DNA of 64,000 nt from Lota lota. Its lineage: Eukaryota; Chordata; Actinopteri; Gadiformes; Lotidae. The notes beneath the pieces were generated by a model, which had not been told where the DNA came from, ran no database searches, and worked only from the letters and a program-made list of their open reading frames with translations. The stretch covers positions 44,631 to 108,630 of the forward strand of contig JACYXH010000860.1 of assembly GCA_026745465.1 (NCBI GenBank). The letters run 5' to 3'. Below are positions 20,121 to 31,380 of this stretch, piece by piece. Numbering within the stretch: position 1 is the stretch's first letter; every line of letters starts with the position of its first letter. Made by a program: the position numbers and the translations under genes.

Positions 20121-20719
20121 CTATCACTATTAGTTGCTTCTTCTTAAGCAAGTTGCTTTTTTAATTGTATTATTCACTAATTAAAACACTTAGAGATATA
20201 GATGAAGTTATATCTATCTATTTCTGCTAAGTCTGTTCCAACTGCACCTTTATGCAATAAAGTAAAAAATGTATTCATTTTAATAAAGTTTCTACAGGTG
20301 AAAGTACTTTGAGTTGTTAGATTGAAGCCCACTGACTTCCACTATAAAAAAGTGAATTTATCTTACAAATTATAAAAAATATCAAAAGCTTAATAATAAG
20401 AACTGTGTTTTAAAACTTGTAATACATTGGTCGCTCTACAAATATGGAAGTAGACAAGTGCCCAAGATTGGGGAAAGGAATGCATGAATAATTAATTGAA
20501 CAGGAAGCAACTTTGCCACTGTGTTCAGTGGTTCATTTGAGCTCTAAAACTAATCTGCTCGTTGCACTCCTTCACAGGTCAAGAACAAGAAATGGAGATT
20601 CTGTGAGTATCACAACTGAATCATGAAGAAGAAACTGCAAACTGTAAGTCCTGATTTTTCCTTTTTATGCTGAGGCCTCATTTTGGCCTCCTGGTTGGTT
20701 GAGGCTCTCTCGCCCTGCC

Positions 20720-21070
20720 TCCCCCTCATGCGCCCCCCCCCCCCCATGCCCCCGCTTTCATACCCCTCTCTCTCATGCCCCTCTCTTAGTCTCCCTCTCT
20801 CTCAGTCCCCCCTCTCTGAGTCCTCTCTCTCTCTGTCCCCTCTTTCTGTCCCCCTTCTTTGTCCCCCCTCTCTCAGTCCCCTCTCTGTCTCAGTCCCCCC
20901 TCTCTGTCCCCCCTCTCTCAGTCCCCTCTCTTTCTCATGCCCCCTCTCTCTCAGCCCCCTCTCTCTCAGTCCCCCCTCTCTCTCATGCCCCCCTCTCTCT
21001 CTCTTAGTCCCCTCTCTCTCATGCCCCCCTCCCTCTCTCTGTCCCCTCTCTCATGCCCCCCTCTCTCTTA
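20720..21070. repeat. Pyrimidine-rich minisatellite (CTCTCTCAGTCCCC-type)
   Basis: Repeats of CTCTCTCAGTCCCCC and CTCTCATGCCCC. Open frames rich in Ser, Pro and Leu here are low-complexity artefacts. The mirrored tract (about 61300-61860) is about 200 bases longer. Confidence 0.95.
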
Positions 21071-21607
21071 CATGTGTTTTGTCTTTCTGATGGAGGGTAT
21101 GTGGTTTGAGTGATCAGAGATGCATGCTAGGGTAATGTGCTGTCTGACATCTACAGCTCTGTAGATGTGCCCCCTCGGGAGAAGCCAAGTGTTTAAGGGG
21201 CCCTCGTAACGTCAGTTACGTGAATTAGAATGTTCTTCAAGATACTGACAGGGTCTCCCCTGAGGAGAAACGCCAGGGGCAAGGTGTGAGGGCTCGTCTC
21301 CTTAGCAACTAGAACACAACCTAGATCTTACAGGAGAGAACCATTGAGCACATTGCAACGTTCTCTTCCATACATCTTGAAGCCGTGGCGACGGTTTCTC
21401 TACCTCCCCAGCTGGAGGAGAGCACAACTGCAGTTCGGAAAGGGTTCTTGTTGGGATCTTTCCAGGATGGTTGCTGATTTGAGGGGACCCATCTTCCAGG
21501 GCCAGCTGGCCTCGCCCATTACTCTGCAGTTCAGCCTGAGAAAGGCTCGTGTCTGAGCCAGTAGGGGGCTCATCGGCCTGCTCCCAAGATGGGATGATGA
21601 GGATCCT

Positions 21608-21775
21608 GCTGTTCAAGACCTACTACCCCACCACTGGGTTCTCCTTCTGCTCAAGACCTACTACCCCACCACTGGGTTCTCCTTCTGCTCAAGACCTACC
21701 AACCCACCACTGGTCTGTCCTTCTGTTTAAGACCTACCAACCTACCACTGGGTTCTCCTTCTGCTTCTGCTTATC
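21608..21775. repeat. 38-bp tandem repeat, ~4 copies
   Basis: Unit CAAGACCTACTACCCCACCA plus CTGGGTTCTCCTTCTGCT. The right arm has about eight units at about 60400-60710. Confidence 0.9.
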
Positions 21776-21844
21776 TTACTTTGTTACCTGGTTTGGTAAG
21801 TATGGTAATTGTTTGTTTAATTCTTTAATTTGTATTTTTTCATA

Positions 21845-22610
21845 CATGTGTGAGCCGGGCCAGAGGCTGACCTGGCATGGGGTTCTTACTACATGAAAGT
21901 GTGGCCGGGCTTCAACCTAGCATAGAATAAACGGTGTGAGCGTGGCCATGGTTTAACTTGGCATGGGATACTTAATGTGTGAGTGTGGCCAGCTGTCAAC
22001 CTGGCATAGGTACTTCATGTGAGCGTGGCCAGCTGTCGACCTGGCATAGGGTACTTCATGTGAGCGTGGCCAGCTTTCAACCTGGCATAGGTACTTCATG
22101 TGAGCGTGGCCAGCTTTCAACCTGGCATAGGGTACTTCATGTGAGTGTGGCCAGTGTTTGACCTGGCATAGGGTACTTCATGTGAGCGTGGCCAGCTTTC
22201 AACCTGGCATAGGTACTTCATGTGAGCGTGGCCAGTGTTTGACCTGGCATAGGTACTTCATGTGAGTGTGGCCAGTGTTTGACCTGGCATATGTACTTCA
22301 TGTGAGTGTGGCCAGCTTTCAACCTGGCATAGGGTACTTCATGTGAGTGTGGCCAGCTTTCAACCTGGCATAGGTACTTCATGTGAGTGTGGCCAGTGTT
22401 TGACCTGGCATAGGGTACTTCATGTGAGTGTGGTCAGTGTCTGACCTGGCATAGGGTACTTCATGTGAGCGTGGCCAGCTTTCAACCTGGCATAGGGTAC
22501 TTCATGTGAGCATGGCCAGTGTTGTACCTGGCATGGTATTACATGTAAGGATGGCCAGGGATCGACCTGACATAGCATACTATGTGTGAGCGTCTTGACA
22601 TGGGATGTGG
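21845..22610. repeat. 40-41 bp tandem repeat, ~17 copies
   Basis: Unit GTGAGCGTGGCCAGCTTTCA plus ACCTGGCATAGGTACTTCAT with small variants. The mirrored array at about 59790-60310 has about a dozen units. Confidence 0.93.
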
Positions 22611-23585
22611 GCTGACCCCTGAAGATTTTAACAGGTTGGTTTAATGTGGTGGTGTATTTTATTGCTACATTTTTATCTTTAGAATTTTCAGCTACAGTAC
22701 GACGCTACTCCATTTAAAACATCCTTGAGTATCTTTTGGGACGACGTTTCTTGATGTCTGTGGCCCAAATCAACGATTTGCCTTTGCAATCCAGTATACA
22801 TCAAGAGCCTGGAGTGATCCAGCATCTGGCTTTCTATTCCACCTCCTACACACTGGATAGGATGACTTGAGTGTCATGCAGATTGGATTGCAGTGTGACT
22901 GAATTATGCAAACAATGGATACTAGGAACAATGGATGATGGACTAATGGCATTCTGAATGGACAGAATGGACAGGAAACCAACTGAGAAGATGAAAATGT
23001 ACCAGAACATTTTTGTAAATGGTTATTCAAGCTTGCCAGTCTGCGACGTGGCTGCCCTTCCTACCCCCGACATGATCGATGGCTGCCATGACCTGTGGAT
23101 CTTCTGTACTCCTGTGCTGAGACGCAAGTCTTTCGCTGGCTGAATTGTAAGGTATTGGACGAGGCTAGCTGGACCTGGGAGATGGGTCCTTTTGAATCAG
23201 AAACCATCTTGGAAACATCCCAACTAGGGTCCTCTTCAAGCTGCAGGTGTGTTGTTCTTCAGATGTGGACGTAAAGAAACCCTAACTGGGGCTTCAAGAT
23301 CTATGAAGAGGAACATTGAAATGTGCTCAATGGTTCTCTACTGTAAGAGTTAGGTTGTATTCTAGTCGCTAAGTGTTCGAGCCCTCACATCCTACCCTTG
23401 GCATTTCTCCTTGGGCAGTCCCTGTCACGGTCCTGACGGATGTTCCTGTTCATGTAACTGATGTGACGACAGCCTTATTAACACTTGGTTATTTCTGAGG
23501 GGGGACATCTACAGAACTGTAGACTTAAGATAGCACAGTGTCCTAGCATGCATCTCGGGCCACTCAGACCACACCCAGATCAATA

Positions 23586-25083
23586 AGGCAACACTCATGC
23601 AATTTGAATGCAATGTTTTTAAGAGTAGCAAGGAAGTGGACAAAAAGCATCAGATCAGTTTGTTTTTTTGTACGCTGGTGAACCATGTTTATTGGTAGTA
23701 GTTAATTAGTTACATGGGGGAACTGTTTAGTCAAAATTATTTGTACATATACCAACAGCATCAAACTACTAGATCGCCTCAAGGTAAGTCTGTTGGCTGT
23801 ATTTTGAAATGCGAAGATGATCAAAGGACCACAAGATCTTCATCGTCGTTCAGCTGAAGGTGAGGTGCTGGTTATGTATTGCTGGTTTGTACTGGAACGT
23901 TAGGATTCCAGTATGACTGTTTTGGGCTTTCTGCCAAGGTTAGTAGTTAGAAATATGCAGTTTGTGAACCTCTAATGCTGCAGTACTGTGTATGAGTTGT
24001 GGATGTTGATTCACCTGGGAGGGCATCTGGTAGTACGATTAGGATTGACATTTGCGTAACCTCATCACTAACAAGCGTACCTAATTAGGTCATCTGGCGG
24101 TTCCCTATTTCTATCAGTAACCATCTGCAATATTTGATCACTTTATTGTGCTTTAGGTAGTGCACTCATAATGAAACATAACATTTTTATAAAATCCCGC
24201 AAAAATACTTTGATAATTGCTCTCTACAACTGACACTGTGTTGTTGCGTAAACATTTTCGAGTCGCGTATATGATGCAGAGATCGTTTAAGGCTGCAACA
24301 TTTTAATTACAATTTGTTATTTCCATAGTGCGGCTCCTTTTATCTACAACAAGCCAGCAGCTGAATATGGCTAAGTATCATTTTACTATTATATTACTAT
24401 TGATACTGCTAGTGTTTTAAATATCTGGGCTGTGATTGGCCCAGTTAAACCCTCACCCTAACCCTACAGAGCTGAAATTGTAACTGTAGTTTGTGTCACA
24501 AGGTGTCTGCCTCCACACCCAGCTCCATCCCTCGCTGCCGTCTCCCCACTGGGCTAAAAAGGACTCCATAACGGTGAGGTCAATGCACTTTCAGTTTCAG
24601 TGCTTGGGCTGAATCAATTCTGTCTTCTCTGTGTTGTCTCTACTAGACTTCAGAAATAAAAGGAAGGGTTCAATGTAAACGTGCTTATTTGTGTAAAAAC
24701 TAATGGAATAGCTGTTCAGAAGAGTAAAATAAGTTTAATTGTTGAGCAAATGCTACCATAAAACTGCGGCTGTAGATTAAATCCCACATAACATAAGCAA
24801 ACTAAGAACAGTTGTTCCTCTTAAGCACCCTCACTATTGTATTGGTTTTCAGTTTATTCTTGGTGAGGCCATGATGTAAAGCTCATTGAAGAGTAGTGAC
24901 ACATTCAGACATACTACATCTTTTGCGTACACTCATTGACTTGGAAAATGAGGCAGGACAGGTTTTTATAGGAAAGGATTTATAAATTGCTGCATCACTT
25001 CCTGTGTTTGGTAATTGTTGTTCCCATGTGATTCCAGCGTGTGATGTCTAGTTATTAAATGGATGATTGTTTTGTGTTAACAG
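23586..25083. other. Unassigned palindrome-arm DNA
   Basis: About 1.5 kb, mirrored at about 57260-58790. One exon-like stretch ends near 24573 (CATAACG followed by a GTGAGG donor) but no protein family is recognisable. Confidence 0.35.
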
Positions 25084-25151
25084 TGGGGGCAGCTCCAGTC
25101 CTTGCTATCCTGAACCTGTATGACGCACAAGATGTCAATCCAACCACGCAG
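25084..25151 (+). other. Exon-like block, unrecognised
   Basis: A 68-bp block between a good acceptor (TTTTGTGTTAACAG) and donor (GTGAGC). One frame is open through it: GAAPVLAILNLYDAQ then DVNPTTQ. The identical block is mirrored at about 57194-57261. I do not recognise a family. It may be an exon of an unidentified gene or of a non-coding RNA. Confidence 0.35.
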
Positions 25152-25640
25152 GTGAGCGTTTGATATGGACGGTTTCACATTGATACCTACCGTATTTACC
25201 CATTCTTTTCTGTAACGTTATATGACCTTCTCAAAGTGATCTATGCAGAGTGGTCGGGAGGTAGATGTGGTCGAGGAAGCGTTGAACCAGGCTCACTAGT
25301 GTTAGTGGCATTCCATAGTGTAATTGAACTTGCTGTTGTGATATTCATAGAATATATTTGTTACCGTGTGTTGACATCACTGTTAATGATTATGGAGTTA
25401 CAATGATTTATATTGGATGTGAATATGCTTGATTGTGATTGGTTCAGTACCTTGACTCGGTGTGTGGAAGTTTGCCTTCCTGAAGACGGCCAACCTGTAT
25501 GTCTAGTTAATAAATAAAGCTAATAAGTTATAGCACAGCTAATATGTTATAGCACGTCGTCTTCTGAGATTTAATTACACGTACATATTGTACAAAACAA
25601 GACCTCTGTGTAAACGTGTTTACAAAGATGCTGTCTGACT
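25152..25640. other. Unassigned palindrome-arm DNA
   Basis: AT-rich, mirrored in the right arm at about 56710-57190; no gene seen. Confidence 0.35.
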
Positions 25641-25644
25641 TTAC

Positions 25645-25870
25645 AGGATCCCCTGGACCAGGGTGGACCAGAGGGTAACCAGATCCCCTGGACCAGGCAT
25701 GGGGCACCAGGGTGGACCAGAGGGTAACCAGATCCCCTGGACCAGGCATGGGGCACCAGGGTGGACCGGAGGCTGAGGACCAGGCATGAGGCACCAGGGT
25801 GGACCGGAGGCTGAGGACCAGGCATGAGGCACCAGGGTGGACCGGAGGCTGAGGACCAGAGGGTAACCAT
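25645..25870. repeat. 49-bp and 38-bp tandem repeat (CCAGGGTGGACC type)
   Basis: Units of GGTGGACCAGAGGGTAACCA plus GATCCCCTGGACCAGGCATG and a shorter variant with GGCTGAGGACCAGGCATGAG. The right arm (about 56500-56700) has a different mix: more 49-bp units and fewer short ones. Confidence 0.9.
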
Positions 25871-27025
25871 CACCAAGCTGTTCTGAAACGCTAAATGCCC
25901 GGAGGTTCTTTTTAGTTTTTGTAAACGATTGTAGAGGGAGATTTATTAGTTTTTAGTTGTGAATTCTCACTGTGAATTCTTCCTAAGCTGTGATTTGAGG
26001 TAATATTTTGGCTCCTCTAAGTCACGTGAGCTATTTTTGCTCCTATTGCTGCTACTACTACTACCATTGTTACACATTTCTCAGTTAATTTCACAGTTAT
26101 ACATTTCTCAATAAGTCAACTTGGAAACTTAAGGAAGTTGGATATTCGCTACCCCTTTGCAAATGTTTCCATCCCCAGGTTTGTTACCAGATGTTAGACC
26201 CAACTAGCGCTGTTTGATAGCAGACCGGGACGCCGTGGCGGAGGGGAGCTGATGGTGGAGCCGTGCTGGAGGTCCTGCCTGACGAAGGACGTCCCGGTCG
26301 GGGCGAATGAAGCCCAGCTCTAAAGTGATTATCACACTCACTGCTACTGAAGTGTTTTTGTTCTTAAATCTGTTAGGGCAGCCATCACTTATGGTGGCTG
26401 ATTTAGAGAAAACAGTCCCTGGGTGAATACGTTTTATTTAGACTCTCTAACCCCTAAATGTGAAGGCTACAGAGTCTGTGCTACTGCTGCACAAGTTCTA
26501 CAAGTTGTATGGTTTATTTGAACAAATGATAGTGAGTCTGTCGGCTGAGGTGGGAGACGGTTTTTATTTGTATACTGATTTAAAGTGGATTGTGAATAGA
26601 TGAAGCTGATGACCAGGAACAACACGAGGCCTACGATGTGACTGCTTAAGTCTTTGGAAGGTTAATACCAACCTCAACCTTTTTTCTACGTCATTTGACA
26701 ACCTGTTGAATTCACACAATGTTTGACTGTTTTCCTGAATAACAAGAGTGTGCATGTTTCTTGGTGCAAGTTTAAAATATCAAATGAATCTTCCATTCCT
26801 CTTTTACACTCAAGCCAGCACTTTGGTTCAGAATGATTTAAACGTCCAAAGAATAAATGGCTCAACTACTACCACTGTGTTTGTTAGCGGACCAGGAATC
26901 CTTGGCTGAGGAGAGCTGATGCTGGAGCTGTGCATCTGGAGGAAGTATTACTGGGAAGTTTGCATAAACTGCATTGCTTCCATTCAGACATGACTGGAAA
27001 CGACCAACGTTACCACACCATTCAA
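25871..27025. other. Palindrome-arm DNA with dispersed GAGCTGATGG-type units
   Basis: No gene recognised. Near 26221-26325 and 26884-26945 are two copies of a dispersed unit (GGCGGAGGGGAGCTGATGG, GTGCTGGAGG, CCTGCCTG, GAAGGACGTCC) that recurs at 27858-27955 and 33690-33790 and in the right arm. Confidence 0.5.
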
Positions 27026-27029
27026 ACCA

Positions 27030-27835
27030 CTGCTTGTGTTACCAGACAAACTACTGCTGTGTTTGTTACCAGACAAACTACCGCTCTTTGTTACCAGACA
27101 AACTACCACTGTTGGTTACCAGACTAAATAATACTGTAGTTACCAGACAAACTACCACTGTTGGTTACCAGACTAAATAATGCTGTAGTTACCAGACAAA
27201 CTACCACTGTTGGTTACCAGACTAAATAATGCTGTAGTTACCAGACAAACTACCACTGTTGGTTACCAGACTAAATAATGCTGTAGTTACCAGACAAACT
27301 ACCACTGTTGGTTACCAGACTAAATAATGCTGTAGTTACCAGACAAACTACCACTGTTGGTTACCAGACTAAATAATGCTGTAGTTACCAGACAAACTAC
27401 CACTGTTGGTTACCAGACCAGATAATGCTGTACTTACCAGACAAACTACCACTGTTGGTTACCAGACCAGATAATGCTGTGGTTACCAGACAAACTACCA
27501 CTGTTGGTTACCAGACCAGATAATGCTGTAGTTACCAGACAAACTACCACTGTTGGTTACCAGACTAAATAATGCTGTAGTTACCAGACAAACTACCACT
27601 GTTGGTTACCAGACTAAATAATGCTGTAGTTACCAGACAAACTACCACTGTTGGTTACCAGACCAGATAATGCTGTAGTTACCAGACAAACTACCACTGT
27701 TGGTTACCAGACTAAATAATGCTGTAGTTACCAGACAAACTACCACTGTTGGTTACCAGACCAGATAATGCTGTAGTTACCAGACAAACTACCACTGTTG
27801 GTTACCAGACCAGATAATGCTGTAGTTACCAGACG
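27030..27835. repeat. 49-bp tandem repeat (GTTACCAGAC type), ~16 units
   Basis: Each unit is made of two related halves that both begin GTTACCAGAC: one of 25 bp (AAACTACCACTGTTG) and one of 24 bp (TAAATAATGCTGTA or CAGATAATGCTGTA). The right arm has about 12 units at about 54730-55330. Confidence 0.95.
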
Positions 27836-29300
27836 TTGAGACTAAACCACTGCTGCTTGTTGCCAGACCAGGACTCGGTGGCGGAGGGGAGCTGATGGCT
27901 GGAGGACCTGCCTGGTGAAGGACTTCCCTCGTGGGGGTAAGGACACCCGTCTCTAAAGTGATTATCACTTCCACCTCAATGGAATAGAGTACTACTGCTA
28001 CTACTAAACTAGCCACTGATGAAGAAAAACTTCTTTATAGACACTTCTTGACAGCTAAATATTTGATTTAATTTTGGAGCATGATCATGGGAAGATGCAG
28101 GCAGCAAAGCTACCAAGCATCCATTCAATGAGACAATGGATGCACATGATTCTTATATCACATGGTGGGCAGGAAGTACAAAGGTGAGGGGGAGTGACCA
28201 TGGTGGAGACTTTAGGACTGGCCATGGCTGAAGTCAGTCATGGTGGGAGAGACACTATGGGTGAAGTGGACATGTCCACAAGGCTGCAGGACAGTTAAAG
28301 GAATCTACACAACAAAGAAGTAGATTGGCATGGCCTCAGTATCAGACTTCATGGCTACAGTGGCAATGCAAATGTAAACTAGCTTAACACCTTTCAATTA
28401 GAGAAAGGAAGGGAGGGATCTCTAGGTCCAAGGAGAATGTATACACATTCATTTTCAGTTGACTAGTAGTTATATAAACAAGGTTTATATAATTGTATAT
28501 AATTGTATATTATAGGTAGGATTTAATATTTCCACAACAGTTACTCAACTAGTCCTAAAGCTGTCACTGCAGCCATCCCTTCTAATCCAAATGATTTTGA
28601 GAAAGCATTCCCTGGGTTAATGGCGCTATGAGATAACAGGATTTATTTCGACTCAGTTTTGTTCTAAATGTGACTGCTGTAGGGTCTGCTCTACTTTCTC
28701 ACTAAGCTCTAAAAGTTGTATTTTTTAATTTAATAAATGATAAATGAGGTTGGAGACGGCTTTTGTTCATATCCTGATTGAGTTGTGACTAGATGACCCA
28801 GATGACCCACCAGGATCAGCGTGGAGGACTGCCATGTGACTGCTGAGGACTTTGGAAGGTAAAGCCAGCTGTGGGTCAACAGTGTGTTCTGTCATGTGAC
28901 CAGAGGTATGCTCTTGAATTAAACTAATTGAACTTGACTTTGTCACCATATGTTGCACACTAGGATCCCTCCCAGTGTGTTCCATCAAGGTTTCCTTCCC
29001 ACAGTGGGAGGCTCCTTGTCCTTCAAGGAGTTAGGGTTCAGTGTTAGGGAAAGAGTTAGGGTGAGATGGTTGAATACATGGGCTGCTTTCACAATATACC
29101 GCTCTAATTGGTTTCAAAATTGGACTGGACAATGGACAAGGCTTCCCCAAAATGTTTCAATGTGTGCAAAAATGTTCAAATGTATACTAATGGAGTTTTC
29201 TAATAGAAACTTCTCCTACCTTGTTGTGTTGCTTTTTCAGCATGTTGTGAGGTAAGTTAAATGTCCATAATGAGTTGACTAATACACGTATATATTAGCA
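27836..29300. other. Unassigned palindrome-arm DNA
   Basis: About 1.45 kb mirrored at about 53270-54720. Short frames (for example near 28950-29255) are shared by both arms but resemble no family. Confidence 0.35.
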
Positions 29301-29309
29301 TTATACAAT

Positions 29310-29398
29310 ATTATCTAACCCTAACCCTAACCTCTTCCTTAATCTTAGCCTACCCTCTCCCCCCACCCTCACCTTAACCTCCCCTCTCCCCCCTACCC
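29310..29398. repeat. Telomere-like CCCTAACC tract
   Basis: CTAACCCTAACCCTAACC followed by degenerate CCTTAACC / CCCTCACC repeats. CCCTAA is the vertebrate telomere unit; here it is short and mixed. The Penelope-like element begins directly after it. Confidence 0.75.
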
Positions 29399-29845
29399 CC
29401 GGGGAAATACAGGCAGACAGGTTCCCCGGGGCCACACTTAGACACTTGGCCGTGATCCTGTTGAAATGTACGTCCCCCAGACCAGACATTAAACTGGTGG
29501 TCTTCTCTATTGGCATAAACAAGTGCCTCAGGGAACAAACAACTATCACCATCACTAAGGACACCCGCCGGCTAATTAGAATAGCCAGAGATAAATTCTC
29601 ACAGGTTTGCCATCCCACTCCTCACAGTATCCATTACTGTCCACCCGCTAACTCCTCTGTGTTAAAGCTTTCAACACCTTTGTCAGGGATAGCATTGAGG
29701 TTGTTGATCCCCGCTGTAACTTCTTAAAACAGTTATCTTTATCCCACTTCCAGACGGCTCGTGACAACATCCACTGGACTCTGGAGACGGCGAGGGCGAT
29801 GCTGCAGGCCTGGCTGAAGCAGCTGGGTTTATGGGTGGCTCACCA
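29399..29845 (+). pseudogene. SGNH-hydrolase domain of PLE-L, 5' truncated and frameshifted
   Basis: Visible blocks: PGATLRHLA (block II-like), VVFSIGIN at about 29500-29523 (block III, GxN), and TARDNIHWTLETA at 29753-29791, where DNIHW gives the catalytic Asp and His. The block with the catalytic Ser is absent because the element starts inside the domain. The frame changes between blocks III and V. The same domain is seen upstream of the reverse transcriptase in the right-arm element. SGNH proteins are esterases or lipases as a family; the role in a retroelement is unknown to me. Confidence 0.75.
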
Positions 29846-31380
29846 GGCGCAACGCAGTCCGTCAGATCCAACGTCACTAACCTTTCCTCCCTCTGTTTAT
29901 CCCCACAGGAACGGGGGTCCTTAAAGGGGCCTCACCTTTATCCCTACACCTCTTAGATGGCGTTTTGTTGAGGAAAGATCTACACATTTATCACCGTCGC
30001 CTTAAGCTCCTCGATTATTTTAAATACAACACCAACTTCACCTACTTACCTTTCACCACGCCGTCCACTTGGGAACCGGCAGTAGAGGCCATCTCGGCAC
30101 CCATACGGGTGCTCATAGAGCACGACATCCGGTCCTTCCGTGACCTCCGACCTCGACCAGTGTCAGGAGGGAACATTACATTAGAGCAACAACAGGCCCT
30201 TAAAACATTAAAAGCCCTCCACGAGGTCATTATCAAAGCGGCTGACGGCCGGCGGTCAGATTGTTCTTCAGGACCGCACCAACTATATATTGGAAGCTAG
30301 CCAACTCCATGACACGGCGTATTAGCGCCCGCTCACGCAGCCTATCTATCCAGAAACGCAGGCCATTGCCAGGGTTTAATTCACCAGATGAAGGCAAAAC
30401 ACCTGATAACTGTGGAACAGGCACACTGTCTGTATGGGCCCGACCTCCCTAGAGCTAGACTCTTTTATTTCCTCCCCAGAATACACAAACCACCAGAGAG
30501 TTGGACTGTCCCACTGCTTGTCCCTCCGGGTCGACCCATTGTGAGCATGTGATGAATCCCTTGTCTCACCTCCACCCCGGCTACATTAAGGACACGTACA
30601 CCTTCGTCAATACTTGAAAAGATTTGACGGTCCCTGAGAACACCTTTATCTTGTCCATTGACGTGAACTCACTGTACACAAACATAGCAACCCCCCTCGG
30701 TCTAGAGGCTATTAGGAAAGCCCTTTGTGCGTCACCGGATCTCTCACGACCGGATGATTTCATTTAGAAATTTCTGGAAATCACCCTGACACGTAATGAC
30801 TTTAATTTGATGACGCTGTCTTCCTACAGACATGCGGCTGTGCAATGGGGAGGAAACACTCTCCAGCGTATGCAGACATTTATTTGGCTCTGCGCGTCCC
30901 CTATTGTATTACCGCTATCTAGACGACATATTTGGTCTTTGGGACCAATCGGAAGCGGCGTTGAATGAATTGTTCAGTATCCTGAACTCACACCATCCGC
31001 GCATTAAACTGTCTCACTCTCTCCATCTCCAGCAGGTTCCTTTCCTGGAAACGGTGGTCTTCTTCACGGAGGCGGTGTTGGGACAGAAGACCCTGGCGAC
31101 CAAGGTTTATTTCAAGGACACCCACAGGCATTCCTTATTATTTAATAGCAGCTATCATCCCAAACACACTTTCAGCTCCATCATCAAGTCACAGCTCATC
31201 CGTTTTCACCGAATCTGTTCCCTCCCCCACCATGTGGAGGAGGCCACCAAGATTGTGTTTAGCGCCCTTAGACCACGGGGAGACTCCAGACGCTTCCTCC
31301 GCACTATTAAAAGTGAGGTCGCCACTCTCCTCACCTCAGGCCAGCCACCCCTAAACAGGAACACCACAGAGCACAAATGA
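29846..31380 (+). pseudogene. Penelope-type reverse transcriptase of PLE-L, broken
   Basis: Segments in different frames line up with Penelope-like reverse transcriptases: DLHIYHRRLKLLDYF at about 29980, KAADG near 30236 (part of the KPADKG block, next to a frameshift), LFYFLPRIHKPPESWTVP near 30465, the FILSIDVNSLYTN block near 30650, and the catalytic YLDD at 30916-30927 inside RYLDDIFGLW. The last part (30832-31380) is the longest open stretch and ends in TGA. Such enzymes copy RNA using target DNA ends as primers. Confidence 0.85.

Larger units (their letters stand above)
21105..23585. mobile_element. Foldback-like element with ~460-bp terminal inverted repeats
   Basis: 21105-21560 and 23107-23585 are inverted copies of one another (roughly 75-80% by eye): both contain GATGCATGCTAGG-type, ACATCTACAG, GAGAACCATTGAGCACATT and GCAAGACTTGCGTCT-like blocks. 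The 1.5 kb between them holds two minisatellites. No transposase was seen. The whole structure is repeated in the right arm (about 58780-61200), so it was there before the big duplication. It could be a foldback transposon or simply an older local inversion. Confidence 0.6.

Noticed and set aside
20683..21113. Overlapping Ser/Pro/Leu-rich frames in all three phases, and the same at 61190-61905
   Set aside because: All come from a CTCTCTCAGTCCCC minisatellite; three phases open at once is typical of simple repeats.
25528..25876. Overlapping minus-strand frames rich in Pro, Gly and Trp
   Set aside because: Translations of the 49/38-bp minisatellite.
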